Positions 1-13,833 of a stretch of DNA of 64,000 nt are shown piece after piece. Every line of letters begins with the position of its first letter. The first letter of the stretch is position 1. The notes under the pieces are model-generated. The model was not told where the DNA came from, searched no databases, and saw nothing but the letters and a program-made list of their open reading frames with translations. Made by a program: the position numbers and the translations under genes. Source of the stretch: Apostichopus japonicus (Eukaryota; Echinodermata; Holothuroidea; Aspidochirotida; Stichopodidae). Where the stretch lies: NCBI RefSeq assembly GCF_037975245.1, contig NC_092578.1, positions 5,125,001-5,189,000 on the forward strand. The letters run 5' to 3'.

Positions 1-157
<157 letters not shown>

Positions 158-404
158 GGATGACGTCGCAATGATCTCAATCAACAGTATACGTGTTATA
201 TACCCTTTCGTGCGACATTGTCGCAGTGCATTTCACGAGACCTTTTAGAAAGTCTTCTTAAACAAAAATGGAGACCGCATTGAATAGCTCATTACTTCAT
301 AAGATCACCATAAAATAATGGATATATGAGGATGACCTCATTCCGACACACCTTAATGTTGGCAACAGAACAAGTAACTTTCCAATGCCTTTGAAAGTTT
401 GTAT
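158..404. other. Non-coding spacer
   Basis: Unique AT-rich sequence between the (ATG)n tract and a TA-rich degenerate repeat. I see no exon, RNA gene or transposon end. Confidence 0.6.
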
Positions 405-575
405 ATTTTCTTGTATATATAAGGCAATATTCGTATATATAAGGAAATATTCGTATATATAAGAAACAATCTTATATATAAGAAAATATTCGGACATGTT
501 AGAAACTGTTCGCATATATATATATAAAAAATCGTATATATAAGAATATATTCATATATATAAGGAAAGTTCGTA
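405..575. repeat. Degenerate ~20-bp TA-rich tandem repeat
   Basis: About eight imperfect copies of a unit like CGTATATATAAGGAAATATT, drifting in length and sequence. Short tyrosine/isoleucine-rich frames across it come from the repeat and show no protein signature. Confidence 0.8.
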
Positions 576-3500
576 AACATTCTCTGACGTCATGAAGCAT
601 TATAGTTAAACACTTCACTTATATATAGACTTTAAAAATGTATGAGCCTGCGTCATTGAAAGAGAATATAAACCTAAAAGCTCTCTATAAGTCTGATTTA
701 AGAGACAAAAGTTAGACTACTGTCTATATTTATATTTTTTTGAATTATATATGTACATTTACAATACAATATATTTATAACTAGTGGCCTGTATATTTTT
801 AGAGCTGTAGTTCTTGCGTTGGCCTGTTTATTACTTCACGTCAGTCTGACCAAAGGCATACGCATGAAATATTTAACACCGTTAATTTGATACCTTTTAA
901 TCTAAGAGATTCGTGTGCTTGGAGGTGTAAACTTCTTTTCCTTTTAAATTTATCCTTATCTATCCTTATCATTAACCGTCTAGACAAACACAGAAACGTT
1001 TGCATCCCATGCAGAAAGAAAACTGAATCTAAGGCTCTGTCCTTTCTATTGCAAAAGAATCTTTAGAGATTAAAATTTAGTTTTTTATTATTATGGACCG
1101 GTTGGTGTGAGGTCCGTGTACTGAGGTAACAATGGTGATGTTTCTAAATTACCTTTATCTTTCCTTTCGTGGTCGATGATGACTCCAAAAATGTGTTTCG
1201 AATTCACGACAAACTTCAGCTTTAATCTAATTTTTTTTGCTTTTGATTAAAAATTGGTTTGTACTAGAAATCTTGTCATTTTTATCAAACCTCTGGATTG
1301 TTGCTTCAAATTAAGATTACAATTTGAAACCAACGTATCTCTGGTCTGCTAATTTTACACTACAGATTAAAAACTTGTTAATTGATAAGGGAGTAATTTT
1401 TTTAAAGAATACCCTTTTGAACATACGTACCGGTAATTACCATCAAATACCAGATAACAAATTTGAGACTATTCCGTCATTACTTGAAATAAACATTCGT
1501 CTACTCAAGATAATGAACTGTATTTTTATATTTATAGTTTATTCATGTCGCTATTCTATCTTCGATTTGAAGAAATACAACGCAGAGAGCTGTTCTCAAG
1601 ATGACGAAGATGCGACGAATGACGTCATGAAAAAGCCCCTTATCTTCGGTAGATGAATCAGATGAAAAGAAAACACATCTGGTTTTACTCATCCGCAGCA
1701 TGATATGAATCATTTATTTGTCTGAGGTAATCATCGTAAAATCTTATGACAAATAACAGCCTATGTAGTGTATATTTAACTAAGTGCATCGTACATGAAG
1801 TGTCAGAACGTTTAAAAAAGCAGAATATTAACTAACGATTGCTTTGAATGCTAACCGCACTCGACAAATTTTAACCGGTTTCTAAATATAATGTTTAAGA
1901 TTTTTTCCCCGCGTTTCAAAAACGCATAGAGATGTGTCCTTGCCTCTTGAAATGTAAACCTAATAATACGAAAGCATTATCTTCATTGTATCTGGCCTAT
2001 ACCGGTACATCATAAGTAGATAAATATAATAAATATAATTAACAAAATTCAACCCGATATTTTGTATAAAACTATGTAAATTAGGTTAAATCACTTACGA
2101 CGTCGGTAACTTCAACAAATTTGTGCCGACACTTTTTTATGACGTTGAAAGTTGCCAATGTGGTAAAATTGAAGAGAATACAAACGATTACTTTGGTTTT
2201 GTGTCCAAACCTATGACGTCATAGGGCGACAGACTAGCTGTGTGACGTAATTGTTACGTTTCTTTATATCTAATGGCTTGCCTTGTTTTTCTCGTTTTCA
2301 AAAAGTCTCTCTCGATTTTCACGTTGCGTCAATATTCATTCAGAATAGCCCGCAGTGTATATATAGGGATGAGCTAGCCTACCGAGTGGTCATTGATCAC
2401 GTGATCAAATCCTGATACACAACTGAAAAAGGTTACTTGATACGTTAAATATAGGGCTATTTGATACATGTATGTGCAATACTGAAGAGTTATTTGATAA
2501 TATTACCGAGATATCTGATGAAGTATGAAATATTCAAGAGCTATAGAAAGTTGATAGATTAGTTGTTATACATTAAAGATTTTGTTTGTTTGTTTTTGGT
2601 TTTGTTACATGTTGAATTTAAAAGAGCTTCTGCTATAGGCCTAAATTAAATAGCTATTTTATACAGCTAGTCACGTAGCATGAAAAAAACAACAGACCAC
2701 CTATACGTCACGTGACGTTGGATAATTCAACCGTATGGTGTGGTTTTGGAATGTCAAAAAGGAAAATGATCGGTGAGGCTCCGAGAAAATGATAAGAAGA
2801 GTTGCTTTAAAGATTTTTGTCCTTTTATCATTTGAATGATTATCTTTCCTTTTCCTTATATTTCGGACAATTTCACAACTGTATAGTAAGAAATAGCTTA
2901 TATCGGTTTGGTCACATCTCTGAAAATTTGGTGTGTACAAATTACCCAAAATGATTAATTAGAAGGTCAAAAATAAAAACTTAATGAACAAAAAAAGGTC
3001 CTAACGATAAGATGAAAAAATATCTGAAAAAAATTACCTATACAATCACTTCGTTAGATCACTTCAGCTACATTTTTCTTCCAAAATTGTTAACGTTTTT
3101 GGCAAATGTAAACAATTCTTTAATTGTGGTATCCAACCTTTACTAAATCTGAGCCTGAATTTTTTGTGGGAATTGAAAACTGCTATCTGCATTATATAAA
3201 TACTGCAACGCAGCCCTCTGATTAAGAAGGGCATATAGAGGAAATGAACAGCTCCCTAGCTGGATAAACACTGATTATTCTGTCACTTAGACCATCAAAG
3301 ATATAATTAATACACACGCGATTTGTATGGCTGGTTTCTGTACATAATATAACTTGAACATGCATATTCATTAACCGTCATGTTTCTAATCAGATAATAC
3401 TATCATAAATATACCTTAACTACGCCATAAATATTCATATGTTGAAACCATTATTTATGGACTTCACACAGATGTGCGATATGTTTTGATAATGGCATTT

Positions 3501-5098
3501 TACTGCAGTACAAAGTGCGCAGTATATAGGGCTTATTATACAGCATTGCACAGTTAAAACTTAAATGAAAGCGTGTATCGCGCCCCACACAATTGTCTTT
3601 AATTGTCTTAAATTAGCTCACAAGACAAATGCGTGGATAACTTCCATGATTTAATTTAAACCTAGACATTCTTCACTCCCAGTTGCGCCATCTCATTAGA
3701 AACAAAATTTATCAACATCAGTACTGGTTTTTTTCCCCCGAGCTGGTGTCCAACCGTAAGGGACCATTTTTTATGACGTAAACCCCTCCCCCCCCCCGAC
3801 TTTTCTGCCTGGTCATACCGATGATTCGACAAGTACGAAATTCCATCCATGTAGTCCAAGTATGTAATAGTATGGCACCCCTTAGGTCCCTCTACTTCGC
3901 TGTTGATTCTCACCGACTGTGAGATAAATCTCACGCTGAGGCTAATAAACGACAACCATCTCAAATCCGTAAACAAACTTTAATCAATTTGATCGTTTGA
4001 AATTTGCTGGTATCATCTTCCCTTATCATGAGAGTTTATTTCCATTCATATTTATTCTCCTATAATAGAAATATGTCGGTCTTACTGATGGTTTTACTTA
4101 AAAGCTGATAGGCCGTCAGGGCTGATGATGCTTTGTATGTATACAATCATGCTGCCTATCTATATGGAAATGGCGCAAAATATGCTGCTCTAAAAATTGT
4201 GACGTAACACATCGTTCTATAGAACGCCAATATGCTCACCAGGCGAGTTGGTTTTTCTTGAACACACACATGCATATAGTTACCATATATCACAATTAGG
4301 GTGATATACATCCACCAGTAAAGTCAAAAATAATTTCAGCAATCATCTTTCCTTCTTATGCTTGGATGTTGATTATGATGAAATAACTACTGTTGGTCTC
4401 AACATCAGAAAGAATTGCAGGTGATTTAATTCATTTTGGAGATTTGCTTGTGAAATAGAAAGATTACGCATGTAACGAGAGGTGACACAAAGGGTAAGAA
4501 GTTAACGCTCAACTTTGACCGACTTCTGGCTTAATATTATAAACGGTAATGGTGCATGGGTAAATTTACAAGTGCCTTGTTAGTCCAAGACATCGGTTAT
4601 CATACAGTGTGCAGGATATTTCATTCTCGTGCATGACCACGGAAGGCTTCACACGTGTCATGGAGACATCTGCGCGTGTCCTTATGATACACAGGGGGTT
4701 TCACCGAGTGCAAAATTCTGTACTTCACAAACAGATACACCAGCGCTTACGTGACATTGTGTACAGACTATAGCTTTGTATGGAATATATCATTTAAAGG
4801 GACGCGAACCCAAACCCTCATGGTTACAACGCTGACTCTTTGCGTTACAAACTACCAATGTCGCCTCCAGTGCAGCTCAATTCCCAATCCCCACCGAACC
4901 CTCACCGACCTCCCCCCCTTCCTCCTCCCCAACCGCACTCTATTACTACCAAAGAGACAGAGGAAACGTCGTTTGTCTGGAGATTTAATCCGTTATACAT
5001 GCGGCATATTCTTTCTCAGAAATTCAAGCAAACCGTTCTAACAAGTATACAGAATGACATACAAACGACTTACAAGTACAGAAATGCGGAAATATATA

Positions 5099-5106
<8 letters not shown>
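576..5106. other. Gene-free AT-rich stretch
   Basis: No recognisable exon or RNA gene in about 4.5 kb. Notable short signals are exact TGACGTCA palindromes at 585, 1620 and 2214, the last inside a 14-bp palindrome, and a 14-bp palindrome at 2705-2718 (ACGTCACGTGACGT) combining an E-box with two CRE half-sites. Frames of about 100 codons at 1324-1656 and 3662-3976 match no family I know and have low-complexity composition. I treat them as chance. Confidence 0.6.

Positions 5107-5164
<58 letters not shown>
5107..5164. repeat. (TA)n microsatellite
   Basis: Pure TA dinucleotide run of about 58 nt. Confidence 0.97.
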
Positions 5165-5167
<3 letters not shown>

Positions 5168-6294
5168 TATTACGCACGAACATCGTACCACATATAAGTT
5201 GTTTACGTTTCTATACTGTGGTTTTGAAACCTTTGTGAGACTTACTGCCATTGAATACGATAGAAACAAACAAAATAACACCTTCATTTTGAAACGCAAA
5301 TCGAAACCAAATCTGCTTAAATCGTGCCGCAGATTTCAGGCTCTGGCCAGTGTCAGTTTAAATATAAGCTCTGGGTGGTGCGGTGAAGAACAGAGACGAA
5401 TCATATTATTTATGATTCGATTCGATAAAAATTGAACAATGAATCCTTTTGTGAGTTTTATACGGTTCAAGTTGTTTTTACGGATGATTGCTTTACGTGT
5501 GTTCCGATTTGTGATGTATGAGAGAGTATGGTAACTTCTATGTGGAGACGTAAAATTAAAATAAGAAAAAAAAAATCCAAAATGTGTACACTTCATAATT
5601 ATGGATAAACAATATTGCAGTTTCAGTCGAATAATATACGCCGAATTTGGAAAACGTGATATCATGAATCTCGACAAAAAGAACGGCATTGAATGGGCAA
5701 ATAATTGAATTTAAATTAATATCAAGCAATCCCGAAAAAACATTGAAAAGCGAAGAAAGAAACACCCATCTCCTTCTCCGCAAACAGAAGGAACGAAAAC
5801 ATGAACACAAACACGCACACCCCCCTCCACCCCACCACCCCCACCCCCAACCCCACCCCCATCCCCACCCACCATCCTCAAGGGAAAACGAAGAATCAAA
5901 AACATGTGGCACACACGCAAACAAAAATGCGCACAGACACAAATTAGTGGACTCCAGATCATGCAGCCTTGTTCCAGTCTACCTCCTTCCGCTCCCATTT
6001 CCATCCCTTTCCCACCCCTTCCCTCCCTATTACTCCCCTCCATCTCCCCCATCTTACCCTCCCTCCCCTCTCGGGATATGAAACAGAAGCTAGACATACA
6101 CGTTTTTTTCAAGGATCCTATCAAAGTTTTCTTACATTTTGCGAAAGTAAGGGGAGGGGCTCTGATACCGCAAAGGGGATTAACTTCATAGTGGGACCGC
6201 CTCACGTACTCAGAATCAGAGCCCGCAATATGACTATCCTATAAACCACACAGACCGGCGGTGCGAGTCTAAACGCGCAGGCGCATTGTATAAC
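5165..6294. other. Gene-free stretch with C-rich tracts
   Basis: Contains CCCCAC-rich sequence at about 5820-5880 and a pyrimidine-rich block at about 5980-6075. Both create long proline/histidine or glycine/tryptophan frames that are compositional artefacts. No exon is recognised. Confidence 0.6.
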
Positions 6295-6589
6295 CAGGCG
6301 CATAGCTAGGAATTTGCCAATGGAGGGGCGAACCTGTAGGCAAACTATCAGAGCCGTGTTTATTGCTCTGCAGCCTATCTAAGCGCAGCGCCCCTAGTTA
6401 GCGCGAAGCGTACAAGAACATTTTGACCGAAAATGCCTCCCAGTTCGCTGGAATTGGCACTTCTCAGGCCTTGTAAGTTGCATCTAAGCATTTTTTATTT
6501 TGAAATTATTAGCGATATCATAAAAAACATATATATGCTCAAGGGGGGGGGGCGATCGCCCCTTCGCCCCCCCCTTGGCTACGCGCCTG
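6295..6589. mobile_element. MITE-like element, CAGGCGCRTAGC inverted ends
   Basis: The left end is CAGGCGCATAGC and the right end is GCTACGCGCCTG, giving 12-bp terminal inverted repeats with one mismatch over a 295-bp element. The interior carries a block also found at 23.5, 24.3 and 25.0 kb: TATCTAAGCG, AGCGCC, a GGCGCG-type arm, AGCGTACA, then a CCCAG-TCGC-GGAA stretch. A G-run followed by GATCGCCCC precedes the right end. There is no coding capacity, so it would depend on a transposase elsewhere. I cannot assign a superfamily, and no clean target duplication is visible. A ~30-bp insertion follows the left arm compared with the copy at 24.9 kb. Confidence 0.8.
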
Positions 6590-7635
6590 TGCATTACTGT
6601 GTATAACACTAGCTAGCTATCTTAAACTTTTCGCGCATGCGTAGTGTTCTTTCGATAGATGTTGTTCCACCACCCATTCTCAACTTATGTGGAAAAATCC
6701 CAGGGTCAGTTTTTAATTTACTCCCCAAAGGGACAACATATATACCTGATCCCGATTGCGATCTCAAAATGTGCAGCAAAGTCTATGACAGGTGCTGAAT
6801 TGAATACATTTCTTTCCTTACATTGTCTCTTTCTGATGGAATAAAATGTGACAGTGATGCATCGTTCCTTTCAACATAGCAGGGGGTGGATGAGTGGGGG
6901 GGGGGTATGCTTATAAAATACCTTTAAGGTTGCTTCCTTTTAAGCCGTAGGACCTTCAGATTTCTTCGATCACGCAATTATATAGATAGATCAAGCTAAA
7001 AATAGTACACACGTTTCACATTTTGCCTCGTTTGCAAGCTATTTGAATCCGCGGTAAGCTAACATTATACTTGTCACCCCGTTGGTTTGACTACTACAAC
7101 CGATTCCATCACAATTTGTAATCTAGCCTGTCCATTGACGTCATCAAAACGTCTGTTCCCTATTTTAGCTTCGAAAATGACCCCTTCACCCCCTTTTCAC
7201 ATCCGCAAACAACGGGGGGTACTGTCCATTTGAGGAGACTGTATAGAAAATCGTCCTCAGTGTTGCGTGTGGAGATTTTCTCTCGTGCTTTTTATGGGTA
7301 TCACCTAGTCTATAAAATCTTATCCATTAAACTTAACTTTACTTACCTATCTTGAAATTGCCATTTCGTCTTGTCTGTAAAAAGAGCAAAAAATAAAAAA
7401 AAGAGTTAATGATGATTTCACTAAATATCAAGTTGAATTGAATTTCGAGATGTTTCATACTCGTACATATCCTTACCTAGTAGTAGTTCGAGTTGTTCAT
7501 CAAATCCCAAGATATTTATATTTATATATGTTATTTAATTATTGTGCTTCAATGGAGAAGGCCTTTTCCGTCAAGCGAAGAGTGTGTGAGAGAGAGAGAG
7601 ATAGAAGTGGTACGTTTGTATAATTATAAACAGTA
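6590..7635. other. Gene-free spacer
   Basis: No exon, RNA gene or transposon end recognised. An exact TGACGTCA lies at 7136. Confidence 0.6.
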
Positions 7636-7983
7636 TCCTAGCAAACTTAGATCTATAACGTTATGTGTATGTTATGCACACCGCAAAGATCATTATCCCC
7701 CGTAAACAATTTACTTACCGGGGAATTAAACACAACTGAAATAAATATCCTTCTTCACAGCTATGACCTTGTTTGTATTCTATTTATTGTTATTAAGCAC
7801 GAGTTGAAAAAGAAATAAGCAACAAAAAAACAACATCAAAACAAGGAAATCCGATCGAAGCAATGCTTGTAATGTACGACAAGCAACGTCATGATGACGT
7901 CACGCGTGTTTGATTTTCGTACTATTTCTCCTTGAAGATTTTAATTGACTCGTTCTCTGTCTTTAAAGCATGTATACAAACAT
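7636..7983 (+). repeat. Direct duplication, copy 1
   Basis: About 350 bp that recurs in the same orientation at 8184-8553. Shared landmarks, in order, are TCCTAGCA-ACTTA, GTTATGCACACC, CCCCCGTAAACAATTTACTTA, CCGATCGAAGCAATGCTTGT, GATGACGTCAC, TTGATTTTCGTACT and CATGTATACAAAC. The copies differ by substitutions and small indels. Each holds one exact TGACGTCA (7895 here). Confidence 0.9.
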
Positions 7984-8183
7984 TGCGTAGCTTTCCTCCG
8001 CACGCCACCCCCCCCCCAACCCTCGGAATATATTTGTATCTTTCATCAACTCTCTCAATAGACCCACACTATACCGCTAGGCTATCTTTAGCAAGTAAGT
8101 TAGCAAATATGCAGAGCTCCCCTTTGATTACCTTCACCACCCCCTCCTCCACACCTAGCCATCTCACATGACTATAAGCATTT

Positions 8184-8553
8184 TCCTAGCAGACTTAAAC
8201 CCTAACGTTATGTTTATGTTATGCACACCAAGATCATATGTAACCTATCCTTTTATCCCCCGTAAACAATTTACTTAACGGGAATTAAAAACAACTGAAA
8301 TAAATATTCCTCTATATAAATACCTATGACCTTGTTTGTTTTCTATTAATTGTTATTAAGCATCAGTTGGCAAAAATTATGTAACAAAATAACCACAAAA
8401 AAATCTCAAATTAAGAAAATCCGATCGAAGCAATGCTTGTTATGGACGACAAGCAACGTCATGATGACGTCACACGTGTTTGATTTTCGTACTTTTTCTC
8501 CTTGAAGATTTTAATTGACGCGTTCTCTGTCTTTAAATCATGTATACAAACTT
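8184..8553 (+). repeat. Direct duplication, copy 2
   Basis: Second copy of the segment at 7636-7983, separated from it by 200 bp. It carries a short insertion between GCACACC and CCCCCGTAAAC that copy 1 lacks. Its CRE palindrome is at 8465. No coding potential is conserved between the copies. Confidence 0.9.
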
Positions 8554-8916
8554 TGGGCATGGTTGTGTGCATAACACAAAACCTTCGGCAATAGACGGTA
8601 CTTGGGTTGGGGTATGGTTGGGTGATTGAAAAAAGAAAGCTAGGCCTGCCCCAACTCAGTGCCCGCCTATACTGGGGCACGTAAATCTTTACCGGACCAG
8701 TGTTTCAACGTATACATCGGACTGCTCGTCTGGACTGCTGATCGGATTGCTAAAGTTGCTATAGAAGATCCCACGGCAAGTCAGGATTGTTCATTTAATC
8801 AAACAATTGTAAATCTTAAAGATATAAAAGATGGTGTAAACTGCTTGTTTGACTTTGAGCAAGGGTGACCATTCTTAGACTTTCTAGCATATAAGTCGCC
8901 AAAACACTGATTCTAA
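8554..8916. other. Spacer
   Basis: No gene seen. A 14-bp motif CCTTCGGCAATAGA here (about 8581) also occurs at about 43990, hinting at a dispersed repeat fragment. Confidence 0.5.
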
Positions 8917-9380
8917 TTATACACCGTCACCCAGCCTATACACCGTCACCCAGCCTGTACACCGTCACCCAGCCTATACACCGTCACCCAGCCTACACAC
9001 CGTCACCCAGCCTATACACCGTCACCCAGCCTATACACCGTCACCCAGCCTGTACACCGTCACCCAGCCTATACACCGTCACCCAGCCTATACACCGTCA
9101 CCCAGCCTATACACCGTCACCCAGCCTATACACCGTCACCCAGCCTATACACCTTCACCCAGCCTATACACCGTCACCCAGCCTATACACCGTCACCCAA
9201 CATATACACCGTCACCCAGCCTATACACCGTCACCCAGCCTATACACCGTCACCCAGCCTATACACCGTCACCCAGCCTATACACCTTCACCCAGCCTAT
9301 ACACCGTCACCCAGCCTATACACCGTCTCCCAGCATATACACCGTCACCCAGCCTATACACCGTCACCCAGCCTACACCG
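8917..9380. repeat. 19-bp minisatellite, ~24 copies
   Basis: Highly uniform head-to-tail array of CTATACACCGTCACCCAGC. A few variants (GTACACC, CTTCACC, AACATATAC, GTCTCCC) recur at intervals. The last unit is truncated to CCTACACCGT. The period is not a multiple of three and no frame is preserved. Confidence 0.97.
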
Positions 9381-11188
9381 TTGTGGTGAGGTTTTCATCA
9401 AATCTTGAAAGTGAACGAAGCGTTTTCTTTCTCCTTCGTCCTAAATTTCGATACATATTTCAAGAAAATCCGTGAACACAATAAATAATTTAATGATCCA
9501 CGTAGTTGAACTACTCCCTCATCCCCCACCCCCCCCCCCCCTCCTCTTCAACTCCTCTGTTATCGATTGCATGTTATTTTAAGAAGGCCTCCTGGTTTTT
9601 GTCTCTTTTTTTATCACAACCTCACCTAAAACTCTTTTGAATTTTGAACACCAACTCTAACCGTGCAGCTCTGAAAATTTATGTTAATTGTTTTACCTTG
9701 AATGGACTTTACAAAAGTAATACATATATTCGACACAAAAGGGTGGGGAAAAGGATTATATTCTATTCCTCCGTGTATTTACAGCCCCCCCCCCCATCCA
9801 ACCCCCCTGCGAGTCGTCCTTCCATATCAGATAATCAACGGAAGTTTTGCCTTATATCTTAACAATCATGATACGAATATAAAAATTGCGGTTTCCGGGT
9901 GTTTCATACGACTTTAAAGAAAGTGACAAATGATATCGTAATTTGAAAATACATTAGACAAGCTTGATATGATATTTTAACACCGAGAAAGTAAAGATAT
10001 CATTATACAGAGGTATAGAATGCCATTATCAGGTCGCCCTGGGGGTCTTCCGGTTTACATTGTGTTATATATAGTTTCACTTCTAAGACAAACATTACAC
10101 ATACCGATATGGAAAGACCCTAACCTATATAGAAAACAGTCGTTAGTAAGATCTGGACAATACAAAAAGTGGAGAAAAGATTGTAGGACGCCGGCCGGCT
10201 ACTTCCTTTAACAGGGTACATACTTGAATAGAAAATCAACAGTTTTATTTCATTTTCGTGTCTTGATATCTAGCATATATATATGCAGTATGTGGAATGT
10301 GTATTGGCCTACGTTATTTGTAAGGTTCTTCTTCTTATAAAAAACATTTCTGTTGGTAAAGTCATTATACCGGTACAGGATCTAACGTTGTGATCCTTAC
10401 CGAACTTTCTTTTCCAGAAACGTTATATAATAAGCATATAAATGAAGATATACGTAATAGAGGCAAATATAGTCACTTTTGTGGGTTATCGGGTTTGAAA
10501 ACAATCCAGTATGATGATAATATAAGAAGACAATCGAGCAAACTGAGGGCCTACATGAGGGGGAAGTCGGTTAACCAAATTTTATATTGAGGGTGGTAGG
10601 GGTGCGGCCTGGGTTGGGGGGGGGGGGGTGAGGTGGAGGGTGAAAATTCATATTTTTGGTATATGGCAGTTGTATAAGAGTAAAATTTCTGCTGCAGTAT
10701 AGGCAATATATCTCGTGAGAAGGCGTTTCTCTCAAATGTGCTAGGAAGATGAAAAATGGTCACCTGGTCGACCGTTTTCACTTAAAATAACTTGCAATCT
10801 ATTTCATGTTTTTCCTTATTACAACATTAATACTATAGAACATATACGAGCAAAAATATACAGACGATGACTGTATTGATCTCAACAGTATAACCTTTTA
10901 ACGACATGTTGACAACATATATAGCCTACTAACAATATACAAATAATAATAAAAATATACAAAATATACTAAATATACAAAATATAGAAAATATACAAAA
11001 TATTCAAAATACAGAAAAAAAAATTTTTTTGTTGAATGTTCTCCACGTGTGCTCTGGTATTAATAAGAGGTTTAAAGAACATGTTATGGTTCAAGTTATT
11101 GGAATTTATAAAGGATTAACATTACAACATTACTAAGGCCTGCACTGATAAGTCGACGTCATCATCAATTTCATATTAAAGGAATATT
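9381..11188. other. Gene-free stretch with homopolymers
   Basis: Contains a 13-nt poly-C run at 9529-9541, further C and G runs near 9785 and 10614, and an AAATATAC-rich patch at about 10950-11020. No exon or RNA gene is recognised. Confidence 0.6.
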
Positions 11189-11634
11189 CAGGGATGAGAC
11201 TGGGCCGGGGAAAACAATCTGAAATTTATCGATCGCCGTCCTGGGGGAGGGGTTTAAGGGGAGGGGGATACCCCTCCCCTTTAGAAATTTTTTGTCAGGT
11301 AAGGAGGGCTTAGATGCAAAATGGTGGACTCTAGATGGAATCTATCACATCACGTAACTCGCCAAAAAAGTGTGGAATTTCTGCTTGTATAATTTATCCA
11401 TTAGCTTTTTTCAACCAAAAAAGGCTTTTTTGCTTGCTTTGTGCTACTTGATTCCACCACTGGTCAAATTCGGTGTTCCTTCCCTTCACAGTCTAGCATG
11501 TTCGGCAAAAAAAAATAATAATAAATAAATAAATCCAAAAAATAATAAAAAACGCGAATTACGAGAAAAAACGCGAAAATGAAAAAAAAAAAAAAATCGG
11601 AAATCCGCGTTTCCGCGGAAGAGTCTCATGCCTG
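11189..11634. mobile_element. MITE-like inverted-repeat element
   Basis: Left end CAGGGATGAGACT and right end AGTCTCATGCCTG form 13-bp inverted ends with one mismatch over 446 bp. The element is flanked on both sides by AATATT, which may be a 6-bp target duplication or, being palindromic, an extension of the inverted repeat (GGAATATT / AATATTCC). The right part is A-rich with ACGCGAA repeats and CCGCGTTTCCGCGG. There is no coding capacity and no superfamily assignment. Confidence 0.75.
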
Positions 11635-13613
11635 AATATTCCAGATATTGAAAATGACTTTAATGGTGAATATTACAACTCAAAATTTACCGCCCCCTTT
11701 TCTTTAACCTCTGAGCACAATACATAAAAACCAAACAAAATATGTATTTGCTTAAAGTCATCTCCCATCAATTTTATATGCGCGGTTACAAACAACAAAC
11801 TTAGTAACTATGTAAACCTGTATCCTGTAATTACCAGCCCACGTGATTGTTACCCAATGAAGACATCGATACTACAATACCAACATATACATTATCACGG
11901 ACCTAATATAATATAGAACTAGGACAAACCGTTTATGAAATGTTTGGTTTTCTATTGTTCCTTTTTTACCGCGTTTAGTAAAACTTCGAGCAAGGTGAAA
12001 TTAGGGCACTCAACTATAGTATACGTAATAATGAATTCATGGAAAAGAAACTAGAAAGTCGGGCAGTGAAACCAGATGCGTTATGGTTTAACTTACAACA
12101 ACAATTTCCTGTTATGAAATCTCGTTAGCAACATCACAAACACACACACACATAGCCAATATATACACATACATAGCCTATACATTCATGTCGATGACAT
12201 ATATGGGTATACTGTACTAGATAAATAGACTGATTCATCACCAGACAGTGACTATTTCGTGAACTATGACGGCAATGAATTTGCAAATCAAAATGTACAC
12301 ATTGCTAGGTCATCGTCTAGTGATTATAGATAATGTAAAACACAAGTGTCTGACAAATCCACCCTCGTCTCGTGATCCCTTGATTCAGATCACGTGACGT
12401 CAACGGTGACGTATAAACCAATGTAGAAAATGTTGCAAACATTTTAGTGAATGTCTCAAGTGTCAAGTAAAATAGACAATTGAGTTAATTTTTTTTGGGG
12501 GGGGGGGGGTAGAACCCTACCCCTTCCCCTCCCCCCGTAACAAAGATCGAGTTATATACAGTTATACAGTATCAAATATAAAGGAATATGACCATATTTT
12601 TCAACTTTCTTTTTATATAGGCCTATAACCGTACGTATGCCAACTTGACCAAACCAGTGTGATGACATGAACTTAAATCAATTTACTAAAATGTTGGAAT
12701 GTTGACTACTATTTGATTACTTGTGAGAAGCACGACCTTAAAGTAGAGGAGAGATGGGTGGGGTCGGGGGTGAGGTGGGGTGGAGTAAGGGGGGTGACAG
12801 CCAGGGACCATTGGAACCGGCAGGAGAGATTTGGATAAAGAATAATGCTTTATAATTTCCGTAATTTAACTGCAGGAAAGATGAAAACTTACAATTAGGC
12901 CTTCGTTTTCTTAAACATTAAACTGACCAAAATTACGTCACAATCCCATACCTCTCCTCGCCCCCCACCCCGCCCCACCGTCCACCCTACATACAAATAA
13001 ACATACTTCGTCCGCCTAACCTATGAACGCGTATCGTTAATTGTTACCACTGAATCCGCAAAATCATCATATGAATCGCAATGAAAGGTTATATTTCGGA
13101 TGTCATTGTGATGACAATGCGGTCATGTCCATTTGGCGTTCCATGTAATATTGAAAAAGATGAGTATCACGATTGTGTTATGACATCTTTTGTACTTATT
13201 ATACGGATCTCATTTCATAACCTTGTGAAACCGTCATTAATACAATGCAAAAGTGCCTCACCGCTCTTGAGTAAATTTCGAGATTTCATCATGACTGCAC
13301 ATATTCATGGGTCATATTTTTTTGGAGAAAACTAGAGTACATTGTACTTTTTGTACAAAACTGCTAACACATTAGCAATTGCACATACCATATGGTGAAT
13401 TATGCCACTGGCGTGCCCAGGAATTCAAAGGTGGGCTGGGAGTGGGGGGGGGGTTCAAATTAAAACATTTACCAGACTGATTATGGTATGGGCTGAAATT
13501 TCAACTTTTAACGAAATACATTACAAAATTCCAATCAGTAATTGCGGTAGTACACACAACTTGTCTAGCTCACTTTCCTTCTGTCCCGCACGCTTTCTAT
13601 CCCTTCTTTTTTC

Positions 13614-13615
<2 letters not shown>
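11635..13615. other. Gene-free stretch
   Basis: No recognisable exon. It includes a TGACGTCA at 12395, a G-run at about 12497-12510, and TGGCGTGCCCAGGAATTC at about 13410, which resembles the left end of a degraded inverted-repeat element followed by a G-run. Confidence 0.55.
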
Positions 13616-13658
<43 letters not shown>

Positions 13659-13663
13659 TATAT
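13616..13663. repeat. (AT)n microsatellite
   Basis: Nearly pure AT repeat with one TAC interruption. Confidence 0.95.
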
Positions 13664-13833
13664 CGGCTTTAGGAATCACAAATGATTTTCGAGTTGGTTA
13701 GCATCATGATCTCTGGTGTGGGGCAAAATATGTCACCAAAAACAGAACTAGTATTGTTCGATACAGGTGTCAAAACGCCCACAGTGAAATTACGACCTTC
13801 CTTACCGGTTTCGAACCTCTGGACATACAATCA

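Noticed and set aside
3662-3976. 104-codon minus frame, possibly a transposon protein remnant
   Set aside because: No transposase or reverse transcriptase motif seen; glycine run comes from a poly-C tract.
8917-9380. CRISPR array
   Set aside because: The 19-bp units are contiguous with no unique spacers, in an animal genome. This is a minisatellite.
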